A stretch of 64,000 bases of DNA. It comes from Legionella maceachernii. Lineage in GTDB: Bacteria; Pseudomonadota; Gammaproteobacteria; Legionellales; Legionellaceae. This document shows, in pieces, positions 1 to 8,600 of this stretch. The notes below the pieces were generated by a model that searched no databases, was not told where the DNA came from, and was given only the letters and a program-made list of their open reading frames with translations. Location of the stretch: contig NZ_FUXJ01000010.1 of the NCBI RefSeq assembly GCF_900167045.1, forward strand, positions 62,001 through 126,000. The letters are read 5' to 3'. The position numbers and the translations under genes are program-made. Numbering within the stretch: position 1 is the first letter of the stretch; each line of letters opens with the position of its first letter.

Positions 1-186
1 CTGACAAGTCTACTTTGGAAAATTTGACTTAAACTCAGGAATTATCGAGCGAATTAAGCATGCTCAACTCACTCTAATCGAGTTCATTTTGTATGTGCTC
101 AGTTCCTTACCAGAGAACAACCGTAGAGTTCCGCACTTCCATTTGGTCGTTCAGTTAAATATTAACGAGAAACTACCCCACCATTT
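1..186. other. Left edge, no gene recognised
   Basis: No reading frame of useful length, RNA gene or clear terminator is visible in this stretch. It lies downstream of the minus-strand YdgA-like gene, whose stop codon is at 187-189. Confidence 0.4.
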
Positions 187-1716
187 TCATTGGAATTTCA
201 ACATTGCAGAATTAAAGGGTTTACCATTAACTGTTAATTGACCTTGGTTAAGATTTATCTCAACAACATAGTCATCCCCCTGCACTGCAAGAACACCTGA
301 TTGAACCATTGACGCCAGTTGATTATCGGCAGCGGTTGCAGCCTGCTGCGCAATAACAGCGGGATCAGTAGGTGGAACAGTCGGCGCAGAAGTAGCAGGT
401 GCTGAGCTGGCCGCATTTCCAGAGTTCATTGGTTGAGCTGCTTGCTGTTGTTGCATTTGCTGCACGATACCTTGCTGAATAGTTTGTGATGGCTGGGGCG
501 ATGACATCATTCTCTGCCGAATTGACTCCGTAAGGAGGTTTTTAACCACGGTGGCAGGAACTTTTATTTTGCCATTTCCTTGAATCTTCTGGATTAGCTC
601 AAAAGGATTAGCTGCTTCTGACTTGGGTAGAGAAACCAGCAAATTACCTTCAACGGTTCCTTGGGGCATTACAAAGTTCATTTCTGTCACTTCAAATTCA
701 GCGCCTTTACTGAGTAACTGTGGCAATTCGGGTAAGATGGCTAACAACGCTTGTTGGCGTTGCGCATCTGATCCTTGTTGAATTTGATTTGCTTGCTGAT
801 TGATTTTAGCAAGTGCAACAGCATCGAGGTTTCTAATCGCTATTTCTAAATGACCTGGACCATACGTTTTATCATTAGCGACTATTTTGTCTACCGAAGA
901 TTTAAAATGGGAGTGAAATAAACCGTCTTCAATGTTTGTATCTGAATGCACATCGAATTGGGAAAGCTCAAAAATCTTCTTCTCACTGTTTGTAACAACA
1001 AGCGAAGGAAAAGATAAGCTTGCGTCACCCGTGTACAATCCTATGTCTGTTCGATGCATATTGTATTCACTAGTAATCGATGACAGGATTGTTTTTATCT
1101 GCTCTTTAGTGATGCGTAAACCATCCACAGTCAAATTACCATCCACCTTATCCATGTTGGAGGAAAGACTCGTAGATGAGGTCATCCCTAGCCAATCTAT
1201 TTGGCCATTCCCTTCTTTGGCAATGAGCTTAAACGCGGGAACAGAAACATCAATACCAGTGTTATTTAAGTAGCTAACGAATAAACTTAAATCCAGCTTT
1301 GGCTGAGTGGATTCTGCAGAAAACGCATTGCTCAATTGCTCAGCAAATTTTTGCGGCAGTGTTAACTCGGTATGCGCATAACCCAAGCCAAATCTGACAC
1401 TTTTATTAGCAAATATGACTGGACCATGGTGAATAGTGAGTGGCATTTTCAGGCTATAGTCTTGCGCGGGTACCGTTTCTGATTGACCATCTGTTGAAGA
1501 AACCACATGTTCGGGCACATGTAAGCCCCAATTCAGTACTGCTTTGGAAGTAAACCAACCACGCTTGTAAGATTCAATGTTTGCAGAAAGACCGTTAGAC
1601 TGGTTTACCATACTGAGGTCATGTCTCACTGTTCGTTCGGTGAGATACCCCATACCATAATATGAGAAGAGGACTAGAGCAGCTAGAATAATCACTAATC
1701 CTGTGAATTTTTTCAT
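187..1716 (-). CDS. YdgA/DUF945 family envelope protein
   Basis: A 509-residue protein with one N-terminal hydrophobic helix (about residues 4-20), which suggests a membrane anchor or uncleaved signal and a large periplasmic body. The repeated beta-rich segments and the overall pattern fit the YdgA/DUF945 family, whose function is poorly known. A Gln/Pro/Ala-rich linker (about residues 412-464) interrupts the C-terminal part. The start at 1716 is chosen because CGGAG lies just upstream; the frame stays open for 31 further codons (to 1809), but that stretch is not signal-like. The next minus-strand gene upstream, an MFS transporter, ends 161 bp away. Family assignment is by pattern recognition, without a search. 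Confidence 0.75.
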   Translation of the reverse strand: MKKFTGLVIILAALVLFSYYGMGYLTERTVRHDLSMVNQSNGLSANIESYKRGWFTSKAVLNWGLHVPEHVVSSTDGQSETVPAQDYSLKMPLTIHHGPVIFANKSVRFGLGYAHTELTLPQKFAEQLSNAFSAESTQPKLDLSLFVSYLNNTGIDVSVPAFKLIAKEGNGQIDWLGMTSSTSLSSNMDKVDGNLTVDGLRITKEQIKTILSSITSEYNMHRTDIGLYTGDASLSFPSLVVTNSEKKIFELSQFDVHSDTNIEDGLFHSHFKSSVDKIVANDKTYGPGHLEIAIRNLDAVALAKINQQANQIQQGSDAQRQQALLAILPELPQLLSKGAEFEVTEMNFVMPQGTVEGNLLVSLPKSEAANPFELIQKIQGNGKIKVPATVVKNLLTESIRQRMMSSPQPSQTIQQGIVQQMQQQQAAQPMNSGNAASSAPATSAPTVPPTDPAVIAQQAATAADNQLASMVQSGVLAVQGDDYVVEINLNQGQLTVNGKPFNSAMLKFQ

Positions 1717-1877
1717 TATTATCTCCGAGTTAGTATCGACCTCTGCATTAAATTTTTTTCTGTGCAGAGGTCCAGCAGTAATTAAAGCACGAGTTCCACT
1801 AACTAGCAAAGAGATTGTACGTAAAAAATGTTAACTGACAGCCACTTACTACGAAACATTACCTCTGAAAACATTGC

Positions 1878-3173
1878 TTAGGTCTTGCGAATAGGCTTAC
1901 AGTAAGTCTCTTTTACAGTAAATGCTAGGATCAAGGCAACTAACGAACAAAGCGGTAAAATTTGCAATCCTGCTTGGAAATCGGGAAGCGATAATGTTTC
2001 AACATTGTAAGCTCGGGCCCCAGAGACAGAATCCACTAGGAAACCAACCAGCGGTTGCATTAAGGCACCTACGAAAATAGAAATCATATTGGTAAATGCT
2101 ATTGAGGTACCAATGACATTACTTTCATGTATTTCCGTGGAAACTGCGTAAGCGATCGCCACACCCGTGTTCGTCAATCCGAATACAAAAAACAGAATAT
2201 AAGCGCTTGTTTTATCAAGGCCAGGGTAAAACACATAAATCGAAGTTAAAATAACGCCACATACAGCCGAAAAGATCATTAAGGGTTTGCGTCGTCCCAT
2301 TTTATCGGATATCCAACCTGACAAAGGACCGCTTATACCCCACCCAATGAAAATTAAGCCTGTTGCAAAAGCAGCAGCGTGCGCAGACAAGCCTCGGCCA
2401 TATTGCAAATAGGCAGGTCCAATCGCTTCACCAATTACTGCTGTGGGACCAAAAAGGAACCCTGCATAAAGCGCATTCAGCCAAGTCTGGCGGTGAGATA
2501 AGATAGTGCGTAAGCTCGTAAGAATGCTTAACGTTTTCTCAAATTTAATTTCCCGTCGCTTCGCTCCCGGAGTATCTTGTACAAATTGGTATAGCAACCC
2601 CGCAAGAGCAATGAATAGAAAAGCAATGATGAGCATGCTATGCCGCCAGCCGACATTGGCGACTAAAAAAGACACCGGTGCCTCCCCAGCAGCGGCACCC
2701 AACATTCCCAAGGCCTGCGTTAAGCCAGATAATAAGCCGAGCATCGCGGGAGGGAACCAAGAAGTGGCTAGTCGTAATGAACTTACAAAGGCAAAAGCAG
2801 CACTAAAACCTATCAGCATTCGTCCTACGGATGCCATCATTAAACCATCTGCCAAACCAAAAACACAGCATCCTAAAGCGGTGATCAAAGACATTACCGT
2901 TAATATAGCGCGAATACTTAGACGGTCGACGGTAAGACCCACTGGAATCTGCATTAAAATATAGGGAAAATAAAAAGAGGCGGTAAGAATACCGAATTCT
3001 GCTTCATTGATGCCGAAATCAATTTGTAAGCTTCGATGCATGACTCCTGGAGCCACTCGAGCAAGGTAATCGGAGAAATAAAATGCTGCGGCTAATCCCC
3101 AAACAATCCACGCAAAGCCTATACGACTCATACGACCAGTTTTTTCACTCTGAGACATTGCTATCATATTCAT
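1878..3173 (-). CDS. MFS transporter
   Basis: A 431-residue protein with about 12 hydrophobic segments in two halves, typical of the major facilitator superfamily. The cytoplasmic loop between the halves carries the motif-A-like run GWISDKMGRRKPL, and the first half has a related loop (PVGLTVDRLSIR). Both are hallmarks of MFS secondary transporters. Substrate cannot be read from sequence; sugar-phosphate, organic-anion and amino-acid carriers (the last common in Legionella as Pht proteins) all remain possible. Methionines at 3173, 3167 and 3158 all precede the first helix and none has a strong ribosome site, so the exact start is uncertain. Confidence 0.85.
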   Translation of the reverse strand: MNMIAMSQSEKTGRMSRIGFAWIVWGLAAAFYFSDYLARVAPGVMHRSLQIDFGINEAEFGILTASFYFPYILMQIPVGLTVDRLSIRAILTVMSLITALGCCVFGLADGLMMASVGRMLIGFSAAFAFVSSLRLATSWFPPAMLGLLSGLTQALGMLGAAAGEAPVSFLVANVGWRHSMLIIAFLFIALAGLLYQFVQDTPGAKRREIKFEKTLSILTSLRTILSHRQTWLNALYAGFLFGPTAVIGEAIGPAYLQYGRGLSAHAAAFATGLIFIGWGISGPLSGWISDKMGRRKPLMIFSAVCGVILTSIYVFYPGLDKTSAYILFFVFGLTNTGVAIAYAVSTEIHESNVIGTSIAFTNMISIFVGALMQPLVGFLVDSVSGARAYNVETLSLPDFQAGLQILPLCSLVALILAFTVKETYCKPIRKT

Positions 3174-3200
3174 AAATTCACTACTCAGTTACCAGAGGCC

Positions 3201-3326
3201 TATTTACCTTTACTATCCTGGCCAAACTGTCCTGATGCTGTGCTCCGATGCTCACATACTGTGTGTATGCTACGCTTCGGTGCTTGAAAATCAGGCCTTT
3301 GGGCTCAAGCTAACGAAACGTAAATA
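3201..3326. repeat. Long imperfect palindrome in intergenic region
   Basis: The left side (tatttacctt, then ggccaaa and cctgat) is mirrored on the right by atcagg, tttggg and gaaacgtaaata. The result is a broken inverted repeat of about 126 bp with a smaller hairpin-forming centre. It sits in the 466-bp gap 3174-3639 between an MFS gene and a small divergent gene. It resembles the dispersed non-coding palindromes common in Legionella genomes. Nothing else is recognised in the gap apart from a candidate -10 at its right end. Confidence 0.45.
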
Positions 3327-3608
3327 CCCCCCTATTTGTCATCCTAATTGAGCTGAACACCCTTCAGCATTTTAGTCCAAACAAGACTTTGTTCAATAAA
3401 TCAACAAAGCAAACTACATTATACTGCCAGCGGTGATAATTTCAACACGTGAGCGATCTAAAACTTAACAGCTTTATCAACTTATGTATACCCTTATAAG
3501 GGAATTTCAGTATTTTGTATGGGATATTTGGGCATAAGGCTTTATGGAGCAATGCAAAACTTAAATTCATTTAAAAAGAGCATCTACCTTTTAAAGGGCT
3601 CAGTCAGC

Positions 3609-3614
3609 TATAAT
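3609..3614 (+). promoter_or_regulatory. Candidate -10 box for the SseB-like gene
   Basis: A perfect TATAAT hexamer lies 25 bp before the start codon at 3640. No convincing -35 is visible at 16-18 bp. The inferred leader would be short. Confidence 0.4.
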
Positions 3615-3639
3615 CCTCAATTTTATAGGTAGAACCTCG

Positions 3640-4026
3640 ATGAATAGTCTTGAATTAGCGGTAAAAAATGCCTTAGATTCTGCAGGAAATAATAAAGAAG
3701 CGAACAAAGCTTATCTGGAGTTTATTAAAGCGAATTTTATCATTCCCATTGAGAAAAATTCATCAACAGATAAGCCCGAAGTGCTTTATTTGGAGGAGAA
3801 CGAGGAATATTATTTACCTGTATTTACTCGTATGGAGTATTTTGATAATTGGGCTAAAGAAATTGCCGATCAAATTTTATTACTCAAATTATCGGGTGTC
3901 GATTTGCTAAAAGGAATAGGGGAAAACGTCAAAGTTTGTCTTAATATTGGCTCGGAAATTTATAAAGAATTTAATCCATCGGAATTAGCAAGAATGAAAT
4001 CCATGGTACTGAAACTATTTAAATAG
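3640..4026 (+). CDS. SseB N-terminal-domain-like protein
   Basis: A 128-residue soluble protein. The middle contains a YYLPVFTRMEYFDNWAKE-type segment followed by a C-terminal region with a hydrophobic strand and an FNPSELARM-like helix. This arrangement matches the SseB N-terminal domain (enhanced serine sensitivity family; SAV_2336/SseB-like), in which 'LPVFTS...' is followed by a 'lNPgs...eft..El' element. Molecular function of this family is unknown. There are no membrane segments or signal peptide. It is followed by a hairpin that probably ends transcription. The assignment rests on visual motif similarity. Confidence 0.6.
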   Translation: MNSLELAVKNALDSAGNNKEANKAYLEFIKANFIIPIEKNSSTDKPEVLYLEENEEYYLPVFTRMEYFDNWAKEIADQILLLKLSGVDLLKGIGENVKVCLNIGSEIYKEFNPSELARMKSMVLKLFK

Positions 4027-4042
4027 AAAGTACTTAAAAGGC

Positions 4043-4085
4043 AAGTGGGTTAATTTATTCTTGTCAAAATATTTAACCCACTTTT
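4043..4085. terminator. Bidirectional terminator-like hairpin
   Basis: AAGTGGGTTAA (4043-4053) pairs with TTAACCCACTT (4073-4083), and a short T-run follows. It lies between two convergent genes and could serve both. Confidence 0.65.
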
Positions 4086-4123
4086 GGTAAACTAAACAAA
4101 TCAAAATGCACTCCTTGTTTTGG

Positions 4124-4510
4124 TTAAGCAACCAGTTCGATGACCTGGTAACCTACAACAGCAGTTGCTGCAATTGCACCTGTTATTTTAAGCACGTTCG
4201 CCAGTAAATTGCTGTTGACTAAACTAGTGATGAATGGATAAATGTGCTCATTGGCCGCCTCATCATTTACCGAGGGTAAAGCCTCCGCTTTTTCCGTAGG
4301 TTCAAACAAAGGTTTTTCCCCATAAAATCCTGCCCACCATCCTTCTTGCCATTGTTCGTATTCTTTACTATTTTCATGGAAAGGGTTTTCTTCCTCTCCT
4401 AATTCTGCTACCGCACACTCATAACCGAAGGAATAGCATTCTTCTAAACTTGGATGTTCGATATTAAAACGTAACTTAATGTGTGGTAATAATGTTGTTG
4501 TGTCATTCAT
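4124..4510 (-). CDS. Small protein with Rmf/CrpP-like motif and C-terminal helix
   Basis: A 128-residue protein. Residues about 22-66 show an alternating aromatic/Gly pattern: a SFGYECA helix, then ENPF, then QWQEGWWAGFYGE. This resembles the G-Y-x-A...NPY...W-x-x-G-W-x-x-G layout of ribosome-modulation-factor/CrpP-like small domains. The C-terminal 35 residues are hydrophobic and may form a membrane helix, which true RMF lacks. The start is supported by GAGGG about 9 bp upstream. The function is not established and the resemblance may be superficial. Confidence 0.5.
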   Translation of the reverse strand: MNDTTTLLPHIKLRFNIEHPSLEECYSFGYECAVAELGEEENPFHENSKEYEQWQEGWWAGFYGEKPLFEPTEKAEALPSVNDEAANEHIYPFITSLVNSNLLANVLKITGAIAATAVVGYQVIELVA

Positions 4511-4833
4511 TTCAATGCCCTCTTGTTAGCGTCCTTAATCTGAGTTACTTCTAACGAAGCATTTATCCTGCCAAAAAATAAATTATTTAACTTTCCTAAT
4601 AAACACTTCATTTATCCTCATTCTACGACCATAAGGGCAATTATGCCTTGCGCCGATTTTTTTTTACTCTTTCTTGACAAAAGAAGCTCTTTTTGTTTCT
4701 TTTTAATCATGTGGCGTTGTAGTTAACTTCTTAATTTTATTGACAATAATTATAAGAGGCCTTAATTAAATTTTTTTTTAAAAAAGGCAAAAAGAGAAGG
4801 CAAAAATTGGCTTCCGGCAGAGGGAGTGGCTTG
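4511..4833. other. AT-rich intergenic region
   Basis: This holds the promoter region of the small minus-strand gene and the downstream region of pdxH. It contains homopolymer T and A runs (around 4770-4790) but no clean stem-loop terminator, no conserved ORF and no recognisable repeat. Confidence 0.4.
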
Positions 4834-5481
4834 TTAGGGTGCTAAGCGGCAATGGTCCCATTTTCCCCTTTTTTTGTAATAAAGAATTCGATCGTGCAAC
4901 CGATTGTCACGACCTTGCCAAAATTCGATTTCATCAGGGATTACCTTGTATCCTCCCCAATACTTTGGCCGCATAATGGCTTCTTGTCCATGCTGAGCAA
5001 TTAATTCATTTAATACCTGCTCCAATGCACTTCGATCTATAATTTTTTGGCTTTGAGGGGAAGCAATTGCGGAAAGCTGACTTGAAAGAGGTCTTGAAGC
5101 AAAATAAACATCGGATTGTTTTCTGGATACTCGCTTAACGCGTCCACGTATTCGTACCTGTCGCACTAATTGTGGCCAATAAAAATTTAATGCGACATAA
5201 GGGGTATGCTGGATTTGTAAAGATTTTATACTATTGTAATTCGTATAAAAAACAAAAGCACCCTCATCTAACTCTTTAAGCAGAACCACACGCGAATCAG
5301 GCCGTCCTTTCTCATCCACCGTTGAGAGAACCATTGCAGTAGGGTCACTTTTTTCGGTAGTTAAACCTTGTTCAAACCAAAGCTTAAATTGGGCGATGGG
5401 ACATTCGTTTATCGCTTCTTCATTTAAATTCAAATCACCGTACTCACGACGAATATCGGCTATAGTTCTCCAGTCGTTCAT
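4834..5481 (-). CDS. pdxH: Pyridoxamine 5'-phosphate oxidase
   Basis: A 215-residue FMN enzyme, the normal length for PdxH. It oxidises pyridoxamine or pyridoxine 5'-phosphate to pyridoxal 5'-phosphate in vitamin B6 synthesis and salvage. Visible family features are the N-terminal [19 protein letters not shown] segment, the FMN-binding [17 protein letters not shown] strand region with SIKSLQ, and the C-terminal [16 protein letters not shown] signature, where the RLHDR arginine and histidine contact substrate. The gene is transcribed away from the large effector-like gene, sharing a 158-bp divergent control region with it. Confidence 0.95.
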   Translation of the reverse strand: MNDWRTIADIRREYGDLNLNEEAINECPIAQFKLWFEQGLTTEKSDPTAMVLSTVDEKGRPDSRVVLLKELDEGAFVFYTNYNSIKSLQIQHTPYVALNFYWPQLVRQVRIRGRVKRVSRKQSDVYFASRPLSSQLSAIASPQSQKIIDRSALEQVLNELIAQHGQEAIMRPKYWGGYKVIPDEIEFWQGRDNRLHDRILYYKKRGKWDHCRLAP

Positions 5482-5575
5482 AATTTTTTATTTTGAAGAG
5501 TTATGGCGATTGATTATAAAACTAATCCGAGTAAGATCCCTAGTTTGATCAAATAAATTAAATTATTTTACGATG

Positions 5576-5595
5576 CTTAATATTGCCTTAATAAT
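5576..5595 (+). promoter_or_regulatory. PmrA-type operator (tandem direct repeat)
   Basis: The sequence is cttaatatt, then gc, then cttaataat. This is the cTTAATatT-N2-cTTAATatT direct repeat known as the binding site of the Legionella response regulator PmrA, which activates many Dot/Icm effector genes. A TATCCT hexamer 7 bp downstream (5602-5607) can serve as the -10, so the operator takes the -35 position as expected for PmrA activation. It lies 44 bp before the start of the 1599-residue gene. Confidence 0.8.
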
Positions 5596-5639
5596 AATCA
5601 TGTATCCTATCGCCATTTCTATGGCGAATTAAAGTCCCT

Positions 5640-8600
5640 ATGTTGGAATACTATTTAAAGCTGTTGGATTCTTTTAAGGAACGACAAACTTCCAAGCTGC
5701 TGCGTAGTATTCGGCAACAAATTCTCGCCAAAATTCAAAGTCCCTACTTTAATCCTGCAATTCAAACTTACTTCAAAAAAACCAATAAATTTGGTGAACC
5801 TTTTACCGATTTCGCAAGCGAGCCGAAGCAAGTTACTCAAATTAAAGAGGTTATCAATGGGATCTACCATGCCGAACTGGCATTTCGCGATTTGGAAACG
5901 GTTAATTTAAGAAACTCAGTCAATTGGCTAGCGGATTTTAAAAAACTTTGGTTCCATACCATCACTCATGGGTATCATGCTAGCTATCTTTTAACCCATT
6001 TAGGGATTGATTTAACCAATATTTTTACTAAAGAGATTAACCACGCCCTCGGCTTACTTCGTCTTTTTTCTGAATTTTCAAACGAACATGTCGGTGATGC
6101 TGTTGCTTTTGCAGCCAAAATTAAAGAGTACCCTTTAAGCTATAATACAGGTTTATTAGCCGGAATTGCGGTCGATCAAATGAAAGCCGGCAGTGGTAAA
6201 ATCGATTATCACTTTTTAACTCAAGTCGGCGCTGATTTACCAGGGTATATTCAGCAAATGGCAAATTATATTCAACAATATTCGCCAGGATTAACTTCCG
6301 TAAAACCCACTCTGGATAAAAGAAAATTAGAGAGCCTGCGTAAAAAGAGCATCCAGTTACTTTCTTCTTTAGAAAGTTTGCAGAATGAGAACGACTTTTT
6401 CCTGCCTGCCAAAATCGTTTACTACGTCGATATTCTACGGCATGTGATTTACCTTTCGCAAAGCACCTTAGAGCAAATGAAGAATTTAGATGAATCTTCG
6501 CAAGAGGTCATTCGCAATAATTTAGCTGAATTAAAATATAAGTGGTTAGTACCTTTATTCGGCCTAGTGGATTGCATTGAAGATGAGGCTTTGCTTGCAC
6601 CAGGTACTCTTTCTAAACCTCTCATGGCGCAATTAAAGCCACTGTATCAATTGCTCATTCATTATACTTCAAATGTGGTGAAGTTTTCCGAAAAGGGAAG
6701 AGAGCTTGTCACCATCGAAGATGACAAATTCATCGAGTTACGCCTCGAACAAACCCGACAACGCATTCATAAAGCGCAACGCCATTTGGTTGAACTTGAG
6801 CAAGCGCAAGAGGCGTTTAAGTTTTTTTTTATCATTTTAGAAAAACCTCAATATGCAGCACATGCACTCATCGGTTTACCTCCAATCACTAAAAATGCAC
6901 TTATAAAACACTATAAACACTTGCAGCCCTACGTTAAACAACTCGATAAAAATTTGAATAACGACATTATTCGTGCCCTCACTGAAGAAAGTAAATGGCT
7001 TAGTTCATTTAATCCGCGTTCCTGGTTGCCGCATTCACACGAAAAAATAAAAGTTGCAAAAGCATTAGAACTGAAAGAGAAATTAAAAACACTGCTTAGT
7101 GGAGATCAAGCCACACAGCAACTTCATCTCAAGCTCAACGAAGACCTTATCCAATCCGTCTATGAACAAGCAGAGTGCAGTTTGATTCCTTATGTCAGTG
7201 AAACGAACCAATTTTCGGCTAATGAATTCGAAGAACTAAACGCTCACTCCGACGTAGGGGACGGGTTTCATTTCGGTGTCGATAATTTTAATAATCACCA
7301 ATTAATTAATGTTGAAAAATTAGATTCTCATCAATTGTTTGTTTTACATGAATATTATTCTGAAAAGATTGCTAAGTTAAAAAAAGCGCAAAAAGCCTAT
7401 GATAAATTCTATACCATTATCTGCCTACACCATCCTAATCCACTCGTTGAGATTGATGATGAAATTAAAAAACAGCTCGCTCAGTTATACAGTTCATTTC
7501 ATGCTTATATCGTTGATTCTCTCTCTGCAAGTCTCGGTCTAGCTAATCGTGATACAGAAATCATTGAAGCTTTGACCAATGAAGCCCCTTCCGAGGAAGC
7601 CTCACGCATTTCAACCGGTTACTTTAGACGTAGTAACCGCTATCTGCTTTCCTTTTTTACTTTTACACTTTCTTCTTGGCAGCAACGGGCAAAAGTACTG
7701 CAAGCACTAGCCAACAAAAAACTTAAGCAAGAAACAGAGTCTTCCTCTTTAATCCCCGACTTCACAACGACAGAAAGAGCAGATCATTTAATTAAGCATA
7801 GACAATACTCAACAGCCATAAGTGAATTTAAAGAGTCCCTATTTAAACTCACTGGCTTGTTTAATGACGCAATCCGAAAAGAGCTGGAAATCTCTTTTGA
7901 TTTAATTGGCTTTTTTGAGCCTGGAGCACCTTTCCCCGTTTTAAAAAATCGCAATCAAACGCTTGAGCAGCCTCAACAAGTGCTAGGGATTAAACGCCTT
8001 TTAAATTGTTTATATCATCTGGAAAAAACATGCGAAGAACTAGAGAAATTAAATGAAAAAAGCTCCCAAAGTATTTATGTTTATCATTTGGTCAGAGCTT
8101 ACAATCATGTCAGTGATCTTATCGAATTAGCAACGGCATTATCTCAAGACCCTCATTTTAAGTTGCTGGCTGTCGATTTAGTAAACCAAGCAAAAAAAGT
8201 TTATCATACATTAATCATTGGCAGTGAGCCTTATAGAAAAGAGCCGACCACTGTCGCTATTCCTCATCAGGATAAAGAGATTCAATACGGCTCCATCTGG
8301 TATAGTCTCAATGCTTTTATGTTAATTCCCGCGCACGTTGCGGCACTTTTAAAACAAACGTCTTTATCTGAGAAAGAAGTAGCAAGTATTTCTTCACACA
8401 CCAAGCAAGTTGTTCTGAATATTGAATCGGTCATTGAAAGCTCAGATTCTTATTTCAAGCTATTCCTTAAAACTCCGCTGATGTATCGTCTGTTTAAGGA
8501 GTTAAAACACAAGCTTAAACAATTCAGTGCGCTTACTCATGACTCCGTCATGGGTCATTTAGAAGAAATTAATACCGACCTGTTTGCCCGTATTTTACTC

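Noticed and set aside
932-1273. Plus-strand open frame of 113 codons
   Set aside because: It is antisense to the YdgA-like gene, with no ribosome site or family features; a shadow frame.
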